Positions 26,300 to 36,477 of a stretch of DNA of 64,000 bases are shown piece after piece. The notes under the pieces are model-generated. The model did not search any database and was not told where the DNA came from. It worked only from the letters and a program-made list of their open reading frames with translations. The stretch comes from Ciona savignyi (lineage: Eukaryota > Chordata > Ascidiacea > Phlebobranchia > Cionidae): contig CH000572.1 in NCBI GenBank assembly GCA_000149265.1, positions 25,156-89,155 of the forward strand, written 5' to 3'. Position 1 is the first letter of the stretch, and the number at the start of each line of letters is the position of its first letter. The position numbers and the translations under genes were made by a program.

Positions 26300-27310
26300 T
26301 ATGCAATTTTGAATCTGTGGACACGATGCAATTACCTGTCCATAGCATGCTTATTCATCAGTATAGCACTGATTATTTATTTATTTCTCAGCACTATCTT
26401 CATTTCACGGTTGGCGGTGATACCCATTACGTGTCAAAGTTTCATTCAATTATTTCATCTTCTTAAGCGTAGACCTTGCCTTCTTATTCGGCCGAAAGAT
26501 GGCAGTAGCGAGATGTGCCTTGAATACGTTCCGAGGCTGTGTTTAATCCGTCTTTTGGCCGAATACCCAATGTGGCAGACCGATATACAGCCTGTTGTGG
26601 TGACGATGTAATATCATGTCGTTTCAAGCGGGCGATTGAGTCAAATTGGCAAGCCACTTTATATATTACAAAACTTTGCCATGGCTTCGTTTAATCGACG
26701 ACGCGAACGGGGAAATCTGACGATTGCCCGTATGTTAACACTTTCCGGGTTTTTCTTTCTACGGATAGAAACACAATTTTACGCTCTTTATGGTTCCCAA
26801 CAATTTCGAGGTCGGGTCCTAATGAATATTTCACCCAAAGCTACTGACACTGTCGTAATAAAAGGTCCGCTTTTGGTGTCTGAAATAAAAGGTCACCATT
26901 ACCTGCTTATTCTGCTTCTGTAGCAAAATGGTACCAATTGGTGCTTTCACATTTCGCTACTTTCATTTTATCTTAAATTTACAAGTGTATTGGTCAGCTC
27001 AACATAACTTCCGTGGAGCCCGTAAGTATCTGTATACGACTTGGTTGTTGTGTTTGATCACATATACTCGATTGATCCACACTGGTGTTGTGTGTTTGGG
27101 CATATCACTTAGTATTTCAGAGTGTTTGATCCTTTTAACTAAACTACAAGTGAGTCAATATTTAAGTTTATCGCTTTGTTTCATCGTAGCAAATGAGGAA
27201 GTTTTTGACAATTCCAACTTGCAAACAAAGTAAATCATTATTATATGATCGATCCGTCACCTTTCGAATCGTCGGTAACCACTTTAATTAACAGGCTGAC
27301 CAAAACGATG

Positions 27311-27381
27311 TGCACTGCCCGGGAATCGAACCCGGGTCGCAAGAATGGGAAACTTGCATGATACCACTACACCAGCAGTGC
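27311..27381 (-). tRNA. tRNA-Gly(CCC) copy 19, anticodon-stem variant
   Basis: Consensus except that the pair closing the anticodon stem (31-39) is U-U. Identical to copy 22. Anticodon CCC. Confidence 0.65.
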
Positions 27382-28364
27382 TTTGCAATTTTAGTCTTTG
27401 GACACGATGCAATACCTCGTCCATAGCATGCTAATTCATCAGTATGGCACTGATTATTTATTTATTTCCCATTGCTATCTTCACTTTACGTTTGGCGGTT
27501 ATACCCCATTACGTGTAAAAGTTTTAATTAATTATTTTATCTTCTTAAGTGTAGACCTCGCCTATTTATTCGGCCGAAAGATTGCAGTAACGAGAAGTGC
27601 CTTGAATACGTTCCAAGGCCGAGTTTAATCCGTCATTTGGCTGAATACCCAATGTGTCATACTGATACACAGCCTGTTGTAATGGCGACGTATTACCATG
27701 TCATTTCAAGCGAGCGGTTGAGTCCATTGGCAAGCCGCTTTGTATATTACAAAACTGTGCAATGTCTTCGTTTAACCGACGACGCGAAAGGGGAAATCTG
27801 ACGATTGCAACACTTTCTGTGATTTTCTTTTTGCGATAGAAACACAATTTTACGCTTTTTATGGTTCCCAACAATTTTGATTTGGGGTCTTTTTAAATAT
27901 TTCGCCCAAAGCTGTCGACCATGTCATAATAAAAACAGCTTCCGGTATCTCTGAAAGAATACGTCACCGTCACCTGCTTATTCTGCTTCTGTAGCAAAAT
28001 GGTACCAATTGGTGATTTCACATTTCGTTACTTTCATTTTTTATTAAATATACAAGAGTATTGGTCAGCCCCCATAAACTTGTATCTGTATACGCCTGGG
28101 TTGGTGTGTTTGAATGCATATAAACTCGATTGATCCACATTGATGTGTGTGTTTTGACATATCACTTAGTATTTGAGAGTGTTTAATTCTTCTTACTAAA
28201 CTATAAGTGCCTCAATGTTCAAGTTTATCGCTTTGTTTTCCGCCCTAGCAAATTAGAAAGTTTTTGATAATTCAAACTTGCAAACGTAAAATCAAGAGTA
28301 TATGATCGCGTTGTCACTTTCCGAAGCGTCGGTAACTATTTTAACAGGCTAACAAAAAAAGATG

Positions 28365-28435
28365 TGCACTGCCCGGGAATCGAACCCGGGTCGCAAGAAT
28401 GGAAATCGTGCATGATACCATTACACCAGCAGTGC
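28365..28435 (-). tRNA. tRNA-Gly(TCC) anticodon variant, copy 20
   Basis: The anticodon reads TCC in place of CCC (plus strand GGA at 28401-28403), so it would still decode glycine (GGA/GGG). An anticodon-stem mismatch (CACGA against TCTTG) and a D-loop change accompany it, so it may be decaying rather than recoded. Confidence 0.5.
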
Positions 28436-29129
28436 TAGGCATTTTTAAATCTTCGGACACGATCCAATACCTCGTCAATAGCATGCTAATTCATCAGTTT
28501 TGCACTCAGTCTTTATATCCCAGCGCTATCTTTACCTTTGGGTTGGCGGTTATATACCTCATAACATGTAAAAGCTTTAATCAATTATTTGTTTCTCTAG
28601 TGTAGACCTCGCCTACTTATTCGGCCGAAAGATGGCAGTAACGAGAAGTGCCTTAAATATGTTGCAAGGCCGTGTTTAATCCGTCATATGACGAATACCC
28701 AATGTGACAGACTTATAAACATCCTGCTTTAAAAAAAAATCCCATCATGTCAATTCAAGCAAGCGGATGTGTCCTTGGACAAGCCACTTTGTATAGTACA
28801 AAACTTTGCAATCGCTAAGGTAATCCGACGGTGACTATGAGATAAACTGACCATTGCCCGTGTGTTAACACTTTCTGTGTTTTCCTTTCTACGGATAAAA
28901 ATCATAATTATATGCTCTTTGTGTTTCCCACCAATTTCGAGGTCAGGCCCTTTAAATATTTCGCCCAAAGCTACCGACCCTGTTCATAATAAAAAACAGC
29001 TTTTGGTGTCTCTGAAAGAATAACTTACCATCACCTGCTTACTGTAAACGAAGTAAATCATTAGCATATGATCGCGTCGTCTCCTCCCGAAGCGTCGGTA
29101 ACCAGTTTAATATGCTAACAAAAAGAATA

Positions 29130-29200
29130 TGCACTGCCCGGGAATCGAACCCGGGTCGCAAGAACGGGAATCTTGCATGATATCACTACACCATCAGTGC
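29130..29200 (-). tRNA. tRNA-Gly(CCC) copy 21, variant
   Basis: Same sequence as copy 18 within the duplicated block. Anticodon CCC with G at position 37. Confidence 0.6.
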
Positions 29201-30215
29201 TATGCAATTTTGAATCTGTGGACACGATGCAATTACCTGTCCATAGCATGCTTATTCATCAGTATAGCACTGATTATTTATTTATTTCTCAGCCACTATC
29301 TTCATTTCACGGTTGGCGGTGATACCCATTACGTGTCAAAGTTTCATTCAATTATTTCATCTTCTTAAGCGTAGACCTTGCCTTCTTATTCGGCCGAAAG
29401 ATGGCAGTAGCGAGATGTGCCTTGAATACGTTCCGAGGCTGTGTTTAATCCGTCTTTTGGCCGAATACCCAATGTGGCAGACCGATATACAGCCTGTTGT
29501 GGTGACGATGTAATATCATGTCGTTTCAAGCGGGCGATTGAGTCAAATTGGCAAGCCACTTTATATATTACAAAACTTTGCCATGGCTTCGTTTAATCGA
29601 CGACGCGAACGGGGAAATCTGACGATTGCCCGTATGTTAACACTTTCCGGGTTTTTCTTTCTACGGATAGAAACACAATTTTACGCTCTTTATGGTTCCC
29701 AACAATTTCGAGGTCGGGTCCTAATGAATATTTCACCCAAAGCTACTGACACTGTCGTAATAAAAGTCCGCTTTTGGTGTCTGAAATAAAAGGTCACCAT
29801 TACCTGCTTATTCTGCTTCTGTAGCAAAATGGTACCAATTGGTGCTTTCACATTTCGCTACTTTCATTTTATCTTAAATTTACAAGTGTATTGGGTCAGC
29901 TCAACATAAACTTCCGTGGAGCCCGTAAGTATCTGTATACGACTTGGTTGGTTGGTGTTTGATCACATATACTCGATTGATCCACACTGGTGTTGTGTGT
30001 TTGGGCATATCACTTAGTATTTCAGAGTGTTTGATCCTTTTAACTAAACTACAAGTGAGTCAATATTTAAGTTTATCGCTTTGTTTCATCGTAGCAAATG
30101 AGGAAGTTTTTGACAATTCCAACTTGCAAACAAAGTAAATCATTATTATATGATCGATCCGTCACCTTTCGAATCGTCGGTAACCACTTTAATTAACAGG
30201 CTGACCAAAACGATG

Positions 30216-30286
30216 TGCACTGCCCGGGAATCGAACCCGGGTCGCAAGAATGGGAAACTTGCATGATACCACTACACCAGCAGTGC
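30216..30286 (-). tRNA. tRNA-Gly(CCC) copy 22, anticodon-stem variant
   Basis: Same sequence as copy 19 within the duplicated block. U-U at the loop-closing pair. Confidence 0.65.
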
Positions 30287-31212
30287 TTTGCAATTTTAGT
30301 CTTTGGACACGATGCAATACCTCGTCCATAGCATGCTAATTCATCAGTATGGCACTGATTATTTATTTATTTCCCATTGCTATCTTCACTTTACGTTTGG
30401 CGGTTATACCCCATTACGTGTCAAAGTTTCAACCAATTATTTTATCTTTCTAAGTGTAGACCTCGCCTACTTATTCGGCCAAAAGATGGCAGTAACGAGA
30501 ACTGTCTTGAATACGTCCCAAGGCCGAGTTTAATCCGTCATCTGGCTGAACAACCAATGTGGCAGACTGATATACAGCCTGTTGTGGTGACGATGTAATA
30601 TCATATCATTTCGAACGGGCGGTTGAGTCTATTGGCAAGCCGCTTTGTATAATACAAAACTTTGCAATTGCTTAGGTAACCCGACGGTGCGAACGGGGTA
30701 ATCTGAATTTCGAGGTCAGGCCCTTTTAATTATTTTGCTCAAAGCTGTCGACACTGTCATAATATAAAACAACTGTTGGTGACTCTGAAAGAATACGTCA
30801 CCATCACCTGCTTATTCTGCTTATGTAACAAAAAAGTACCACTTGCTAGTTTCACATTTTGCTACTTTCATTTTATCTTGAATATACAAGTGTATTGATC
30901 AGCTCAACAAATCTTCCGTGGAGCCCGTAAGTATTTGTATACGACTTGGTTGTTGTGTTTGATGACATGTAAACTGGATTGATCCACATTGATGTGTGTG
31001 TTTGGACATATCACTTAGTATTTGAGAGTGTTTAATCCTTCTAACTAAACTATAAGTGATTCAATGTTTAAGTTTATCGCTTTGTTTCTCCGTAGCAAAT
31101 GAGGAAGTTTTTGACAATTCCAACTTGCAAACAAAGTAAATCATTATTATATGATCGATCCGTCTCTTTTCGAAGCGTCGGTAACCATTTTCACAGGCTA
31201 ACAAAAACGATG

Positions 31213-31283
31213 TGCACTGCCCGGGAATCGAACCCGGGTCGCAAGAATGGGAATCTTGCATGATACCACTACACCAGCAGTGC
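31213..31283 (-). tRNA. tRNA-Gly(CCC) copy 23, consensus
   Basis: Matches the array consensus at every position. Anticodon CCC at 31249-31251. All four stems pair, A and B boxes are intact (GGTTCGATTCC), and T5 follows within about 10 bp. Best candidate for an active gene. Confidence 0.95.
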
Positions 31284-32293
31284 TTTGCAATTTTAAAACT
31301 CTGGACACGATGCAATAGCCATAGTCCATAGCATGCTAATTCATCAGTATGGCACTGATTATTTAATTATTTCCCATCGCTATCTTCACTTTACGTTTGG
31401 TGGTTATACCTCATTACGTGTAAAAGTTTCAATCAATTATTTTATCTTCTTGTGTAGACCTCGCCTATTTATTCGGCCGAAAGATGGCAGTAACGAGATG
31501 TGCCTTTAATACGTTCCAAGGCCGTGTTTAATCCGGCTTTTGGCCGAATATCTAATGTGGCAGACTGATATACAGCCTGTTGCGGTGACGATGTAATATC
31601 ATGTCATTTTAAGCGGGCGGTTGAGTCCATTGGCAAGCCGCTTTGTATAATACAAAAGTGTGCAATGGCTCCGGTTAACCAACGGTGCGAAAGGGGTAAT
31701 CTTACGATTGCCCGTAGGTTAATACTTTCTGGTTTTTTCATTTCTACGGATAAAAACATAATTATACGCTCTTTGTGTTTCCCAACAATTTCGAGGTCGG
31801 GTCCTTTCGAATATTTCTCCCAAAGCTGTCGAACCTGTCATAAAAAAAGTGAGCTTTTGGTGTCTCTGAAAGTATACGTCACCATCACTTGCTTATTCTG
31901 CTTATGTAGCAAAATGCTGCCAATTGGTGCTTTCACATTTTGCTACTTTCATTTTATCTTAATTGTACAAGTGTATTGGTCAGCTCAACATACCTTCCGT
32001 GGAGCCCGTAAGTATCTGTATACGACTTGGTTGTTGTGTTTAATTACATATAGACTCGATTGATTCACTTGGTGTGTGTGTTTGGACATATCACTTAGTA
32101 TGTAAGAGCGTTTAATCCTTTTTACTAAACTATAAGTTCGTCAATGTTTTAAGTTTATCGCTTTGTTTCTCCGTAGCAAATTAGGAAGTTTTCTACAATT
32201 CCAACTTGCAAACGAAGTAAATTATTGGAATATGATCGCTTGGTCACTTTCCGAAGCGTCTGTAACCACTTTCACAGGCTAACAAAAACGATA

Positions 32294-32364
32294 TGCATTG
32301 CCCGGGAATCGAACCCAGGTCGCAAGAATGGGAATCTTGCATGATACCACTACACCAGCAGTGC
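32294..32364 (-). tRNA. tRNA-Gly(CCC) copy 24, variant
   Basis: T-stem U-G variant as in copies 6, 9 and 11, plus an acceptor change giving a mismatch at position 4. Followed by a type B spacer. Confidence 0.6.
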
Positions 32365-33315
32365 TCCGCGATTTTAAATCTCTGGACACGATGCAATAGC
32401 TCGTTCATAGCATGCTAATTCATCAGTATGGCACTGATTATTTATTTATTTCCCATCGCTATCTTCACTTTACGGTTGGCGGTTTTACCTCATTACGTGT
32501 CAAAGTTTCAATCAATTATTTTATCGTCTTATTTGTAGTTCGGCCATTAGATGTACTTATTCGGCCATTAGATGGCAGTAACGAGATGTGCCTTAAATAC
32601 TATTATCGCCTTTGTGGGAAAACGTATGTGTTTCACCCCGAAAAAAAATGTGCAACTTAAATTAATATTAGTAAAATTAGAAATTGAAAAAAATGTACAG
32701 TAAAGCGCCGCCCAGTACGAAAATGGATCTTCGCTTTAAATGTCAGTTAATAAACAAGGACATTGCGTGAACCCACTGAATTGTTCTAGCAAAGATTAAT
32801 GGATTGTACCAAAATTAAAGAAACGTGTCATCATGCAGGCAGACACACTGGCAAATCTGTACTGGTAGCGCAACGGTAGAGGTGAGGTAATGTAACGATA
32901 ACCCGTGTGTTAACACACCCTACGTTTTTCTCAGGAATAAACATAAATATCCTAATATTACCATAGCGATGCAATATTATTAAAAATAGTGAAGGCGCCA
33001 GATAATCGTGTTCTGACACTTTAAAACACGGTTTGTTATATAGCCAGTATGTATCTGTATACGACTTGGTTGTTGTGTTTGATTTATCCACATTGATGTG
33101 TGTTTGGTCATATCACTTAGTATTTGAGAGTGTTTAATCCTTCTTACTAAATTATAAGTGATTCAATATTTTAAGTTTATGGCTTTGTTTCTCTGTAGCA
33201 AGTTGGGAAGTTTTCTACAATTCCAACTTACAAAAAAAGTAAATTATTATTATATGATCGATCCATCTCTTTCCGAAGCGTCGGTAACCACTTTAACAGA
33301 CTAAAAAAACCAATG

Positions 33316-33386
33316 TGCACTGCCCGGGAATCGAACCCGGGTCGCAAGAATGGGAATCTTGCATGATACCACTACACCAGCAGTGC
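33316..33386 (-). tRNA. tRNA-Gly(CCC) copy 25, consensus
   Basis: Identical to consensus over 71 bp, with a T7 run downstream (plus strand CTAAAAAAACC). Confidence 0.95.
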
Positions 33387-33927
33387 TTTGCAATTTTATA
33401 ACTCTGGACACGATGCAATAGCCATAGTCCATAGCATGCTAATTCATCAGTATGGCACTGATTATTATTCATTTCCCATCGCTATCTTCACTTCACGGAT
33501 GGCGGTTATGCCCATTACGTGTAAAAGTTTTAATCAATTATTTTATCTTCTTAAGTGTAGACCTCGCCTATTTATTCGGCCGAAAGATTGCAGTAACGAG
33601 AAGTGTCTTGAATACGTTCCAGGGCTGTGTTTAATCCGGCTTTTGGACAAATACCCAATGTGACAGACTGATATACAGTCTGTTGTGGTGACGTTGTAAT
33701 ATCATGTCGTTTTGAACGGGCGGTTGAGTCCATTGGCAAGCCGCTTTGTATATTACAAAACTGTGCAATGGCTTCGTTTAACCGACGACGCGAACGGGGA
33801 AATCTGACGATTGTCCATATGTTAACACTTTCTGTTTTTTTCCTTTTTACGGATAGAAACATAATTATACGCTCTTTATGATTCCCAACAAGCATCTAAC
33901 CATTTTAACAGGCTAACAAAAAAAGTT

Positions 33928-33998
33928 TGCACTGCCCGGGAATCGAACCCGGGTCGCAAGAATGGGAATCTTGCATGATACCACTACACCAGCAGTGC
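33928..33998 (-). tRNA. tRNA-Gly(CCC) copy 26, consensus, last array member
   Basis: Identical to consensus. The unit to its left is shortened. Array similarity ends within about 60 bp to its right. Confidence 0.95.
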
Positions 33999-34429
33999 TA
34001 TACAATTTTAAAACTCTGAACACGATCCAATAGCTCGTCCATAGCATGCTAATTCTTTAGAATGTTCTTAGTGGGTTATTGAGTTGCGCTAAAAAGTAGA
34101 AACCGTCTCAAAGTATTAAACATATTGCAATATATCTTCCAACCTGACGACAGGCACGAGGTAATCGGACGATTTGCCGTATTACTATACATTGTCCTAT
34201 TCCTGTCAAGAAACATGAGAAGCTACCCTATTCATTTATAGTTTTGTTAACTTTTATGAGGCACTTCGTCTATTTAACTTGTCTTCTAATTGAGTACATT
34301 AAAGTGTGTTCGCAGCGCATGTACCATATTTTGTTTTCCCCTGGCTTGCCGCGTCTTCATGATCTGTGAAGTTATCAAATTGTCCACATAGCCGGATTGC
34401 CAAAACTATTGCGATGTGACTGGTTGTTA

Positions 34430-34740
34430 TTAGGTATAAGATTTAAAATCCGACAGTCTGGGTAAGTGTGTCGTCTTTTAGCCGTAAAGTTTCAGATTCA
34501 AAACTGGTCGCTAGCTAGTCCGTTCGGTCAAAGCACTTTAAAAAATCCCTAAACCTAGCGGTATAGTGTGTTCTATCAAATTAAAGGACTGAAGCATACG
34601 TCCAAATCATACATATCACACTACAATAGCTCTAGTAACCCGACGGTGGAGACGAGGTGATCTGGCGATTGCCCGTGTGTTAACGCCCATTGCACTATCC
34701 CATTCAGAGAGATAAAACATGAAAAATTGAATTTTTTGAT
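34430..34740 (+). mobile_element. tRNA-type SINE copy beside the array
   Basis: Head with B-box-like TTCAGATTCAAAACTGG near 34491. Body blocks follow: TTCTATCAAATTAAAGGA near 34571, ACTACAATAGCTCTAGTAAC near 34620, then GCGATTGCCCGTGTGTTAAC near 34664. This is the same order as in the array spacers. Confidence 0.65.
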
Positions 34741-34925
34741 TGAAAGAAAAGCGCAAAACCATATTTGCTCAATGTGCATAGTATAACTGTCGATAAATAT
34801 GACATTTTTAACCTTTTTGGCGGAAATCCATACAGTTTTATTTATTCATGGTTATAATTGGAGTGAGCGAGGAAAAGGCCTACTTATTAAATCTTTGGTC
34901 CATCTGACCAACGAAAAAAAAATAT

Positions 34926-34995
34926 TCCCAGTCGAGGATTGAACTCGGGGTCGGATGAATGGAAATCTGTCATGATACCACTAGACTGGCACAGC
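34926..34995 (-). pseudogene. Divergent tRNA-Gly-like relic
   Basis: Keeps the D-arm block TAGTGGTATCATG of the array genes, with an anticodon region reading TCC, but the anticodon stem is broken and the acceptor strands do not pair well. It sits right of a SINE body, on the minus strand, as array genes do, so it may be an old outlying unit. Confidence 0.55.
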
Positions 34996-34999
34996 TAAC

Positions 35000-36420
35000 G
35001 TTTAAAACGCATGACTTGTTTAAATAAACAAATGTTAGCATAACGCTAAACTTTATAGTGCGGGAAATTTCCGCAAACTCGGAAGCTATTTAATGACAGA
35101 CTTAACCTGTACCTGCGTAAGTCAGGTAGTAACCCACGTTTTCATTTCTCCTTAATAATTGTTTATTTTTAGTTTGGCGCGTAAGCATCGGTTTTATTTT
35201 TAGTTTATTCTTAATTTATTTTTAGTTTCGACGATGAAAGTACGCAACCGGACCTTCTATAAAAAAATATAAACGGGAAAGTTTTCACTGTGTGAATGGA
35301 CTTAACTAATTAGCTTCGTTTTATTGCGCAATGTTAGTAAACAACGCGCGGCTTTTATGATTTAACCATTATGGAAACTAGATACCTATTAACCCACAAT
35401 GATTAGAAGTTACATCATTTTGAACTTTACAGTGCCGGAAGAAAAGGGATTTACGCAAAGCAGGTATGCGACAAGAATTATACTGCGTCATTTTACATAC
35501 ATTGTATGGTAGTCATGCGCTTGAAAAAACTTACAAGGAGAAAAATAACAAGTGGGTTGGTATGCGACGTCACATCAATCAGTGCATCCGGTATCTAGAA
35601 ACCAAAAAACACACAATGTCTAAATATATGACCTTATCAGGGTTTATGGCGAGTCTACCCCGGCCCGTGTCGCGTCGGCGTTTTATAGAAGTCGGGGTAT
35701 TTTTCGGATTATCGCAAGTACAAGAACGGAAAAAATCGATAACTCGTGGGCGGCCTATCTACTACATCGAATCATAACAATTAAGGGTTTTAAGACAAAT
35801 TGTTCGAACTGATATCCTGACCGGTAATTGGGAATTAATGTTTCCTTTGCGAAAATAGAGAATTTCCCACGGTATTGTGCTATTGTTAGGATTCAGGTTG
35901 AATTTTATCTTCGTATCAACTGTGTACCCTGAATCGTGTTCTTGGTAATCCCATAAACATATCATATTTCCGCTTCCTTTTAAACCGCGTTTCCGCCTTT
36001 TATCACAACTCCGAACCGTGTCGTTTTTTGCATAATTTGCAAAGTTGCAATATATTAAATTTGGTTCATTTTGCTCTGCGTTACGCAACTCCTACATTTA
36101 TCGCAGGATAAATATTTAGTATTTGTGATTCCAACTTGTACTTTTATCTAAACATAACGTGACGTAACGAGACTAGCTAATTGCCTCTTTCAAAACAAGA
36201 TGTGATGCAATAATTTATCATCGTCAATTATACTTTAAAGCGAAATAATACGTGTTTTTGGGGGGGAATTTGTATATTCCAGCGTCTTTTTAGATTTGTT
36301 TTACGACTGGTCGGTTAATTTTGATAATGTTTGTTTTTGTGCGTAATCGGGTCACCATGTGGCGTCAGTTATGTGAAAAAGAGATACGTTCCTTTGTCAA
36401 TAAACCGGTGAGAAGCACGT
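35000..36420. other. Intergenic DNA; upstream region of the cytokine-like gene
   Basis: AT-rich with small open frames at 35466-35777 (+) and 35762-36088 (-). Neither resembles a known protein or shows flanking splice or promoter signals, so neither is called. TGACGTAAC (36160-36168) is CRE/ATF-like, but a single short match proves nothing. Confidence 0.4.
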
Positions 36421-36422
36421 CC

Positions 36423-36430
36423 TATATAAG
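36423..36430 (+). promoter_or_regulatory. TATA box of the cytokine-like gene
   Basis: TATATAAG lies 55 bases before the ATG at 36478. A start about 30 bases downstream would give a 5' UTR of roughly 25 bases. Strong TATA promoters with short leaders suit an inducible secreted-factor gene. Confidence 0.6.
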
Positions 36431-36477
36431 CCAGATGAGGGTTCGAAACACATTCCCGAATTCCAAGCCAAGCTGAA

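Larger units (their letters stand above)
25546..27518. repeat. Segmental duplication, left copy (pairs with 28447-30422)
   Basis: About 1.97 kb, nearly identical to 28447-30422 at an offset of 2901-2905 bp. It contains tRNA copies 18 and 19 (partners 21 and 22). Only a few single-base indels separate the two, making this the youngest visible exchange in the array. Confidence 0.9.
28447..30422. repeat. Segmental duplication, right copy (pairs with 25546-27518)
   Basis: Near-identical partner of 25546-27518, two units long, with the same variant tRNA copies. Left of 28447 and right of about 30422 similarity drops to the general array level. Confidence 0.9.
4385..34000 (-). repeat. Tandem array of ~1-kb units carrying tRNA-Gly(CCC)
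   Basis: Twenty-six copies of a 71-bp tRNA-Gly(CCC)-like gene, all on the minus strand, sit in repeating units of about 1.0-1.1 kb. Longer gaps are explained by insertions at 9389-11262, 14425-15948 and 24423-25026; shorter ones (23.2-23.8, 25.5-26.2, 28.4-29.1 and 33.3-33.9 kb) by internal deletions. The consensus gene closely matches metazoan tRNA-Gly-CCC in D arm, anticodon arm and T arm; the acceptor is GCACTGC/GCAGTGC. Most copies have a run of four or more A on the plus strand just left of the gene, which is a Pol III terminator on the transcribed strand. Each spacer has a SINE-like body and a conserved inverted repeat around GGCCGAA. Spacers come in a common type A and a type B at about 4385-5126, 19240-19976 and 32560-33315. 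Unit-level similarity is patchwork, as expected from unequal exchange and gene conversion. Confidence 0.92.

Noticed and set aside
5127-33998. CRISPR-like reading of the evenly spaced repeats
   Set aside because: The repeated element is a foldable tRNA gene in a eukaryotic context and the spacers themselves are repeated, not unique.
5100-34000. Dozens of recurring 60-130-codon open frames across the array (for example frames containing CPGIEPGSQEW or RSGPFEYFSQSCRHCH)
   Set aside because: They recur only because the unit repeats; the first type is the antisense of the tRNA gene and the others are spacer sequence. They start and stop at different points in each unit, have no conserved frame, and no signal of selection is visible.
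35466-36088. Open frames of 103 and 108 codons left of the cytokine-like gene
   Set aside because: No recognisable domain, no splice or promoter context, and composition typical of chance frames.
36240-36300. NF-kB-like site GGGGGAATTTG upstream of the cytokine-like gene
   Set aside because: Lacks the CC at the 3' half of the kB consensus; one imperfect match in AT-rich DNA is not evidence.
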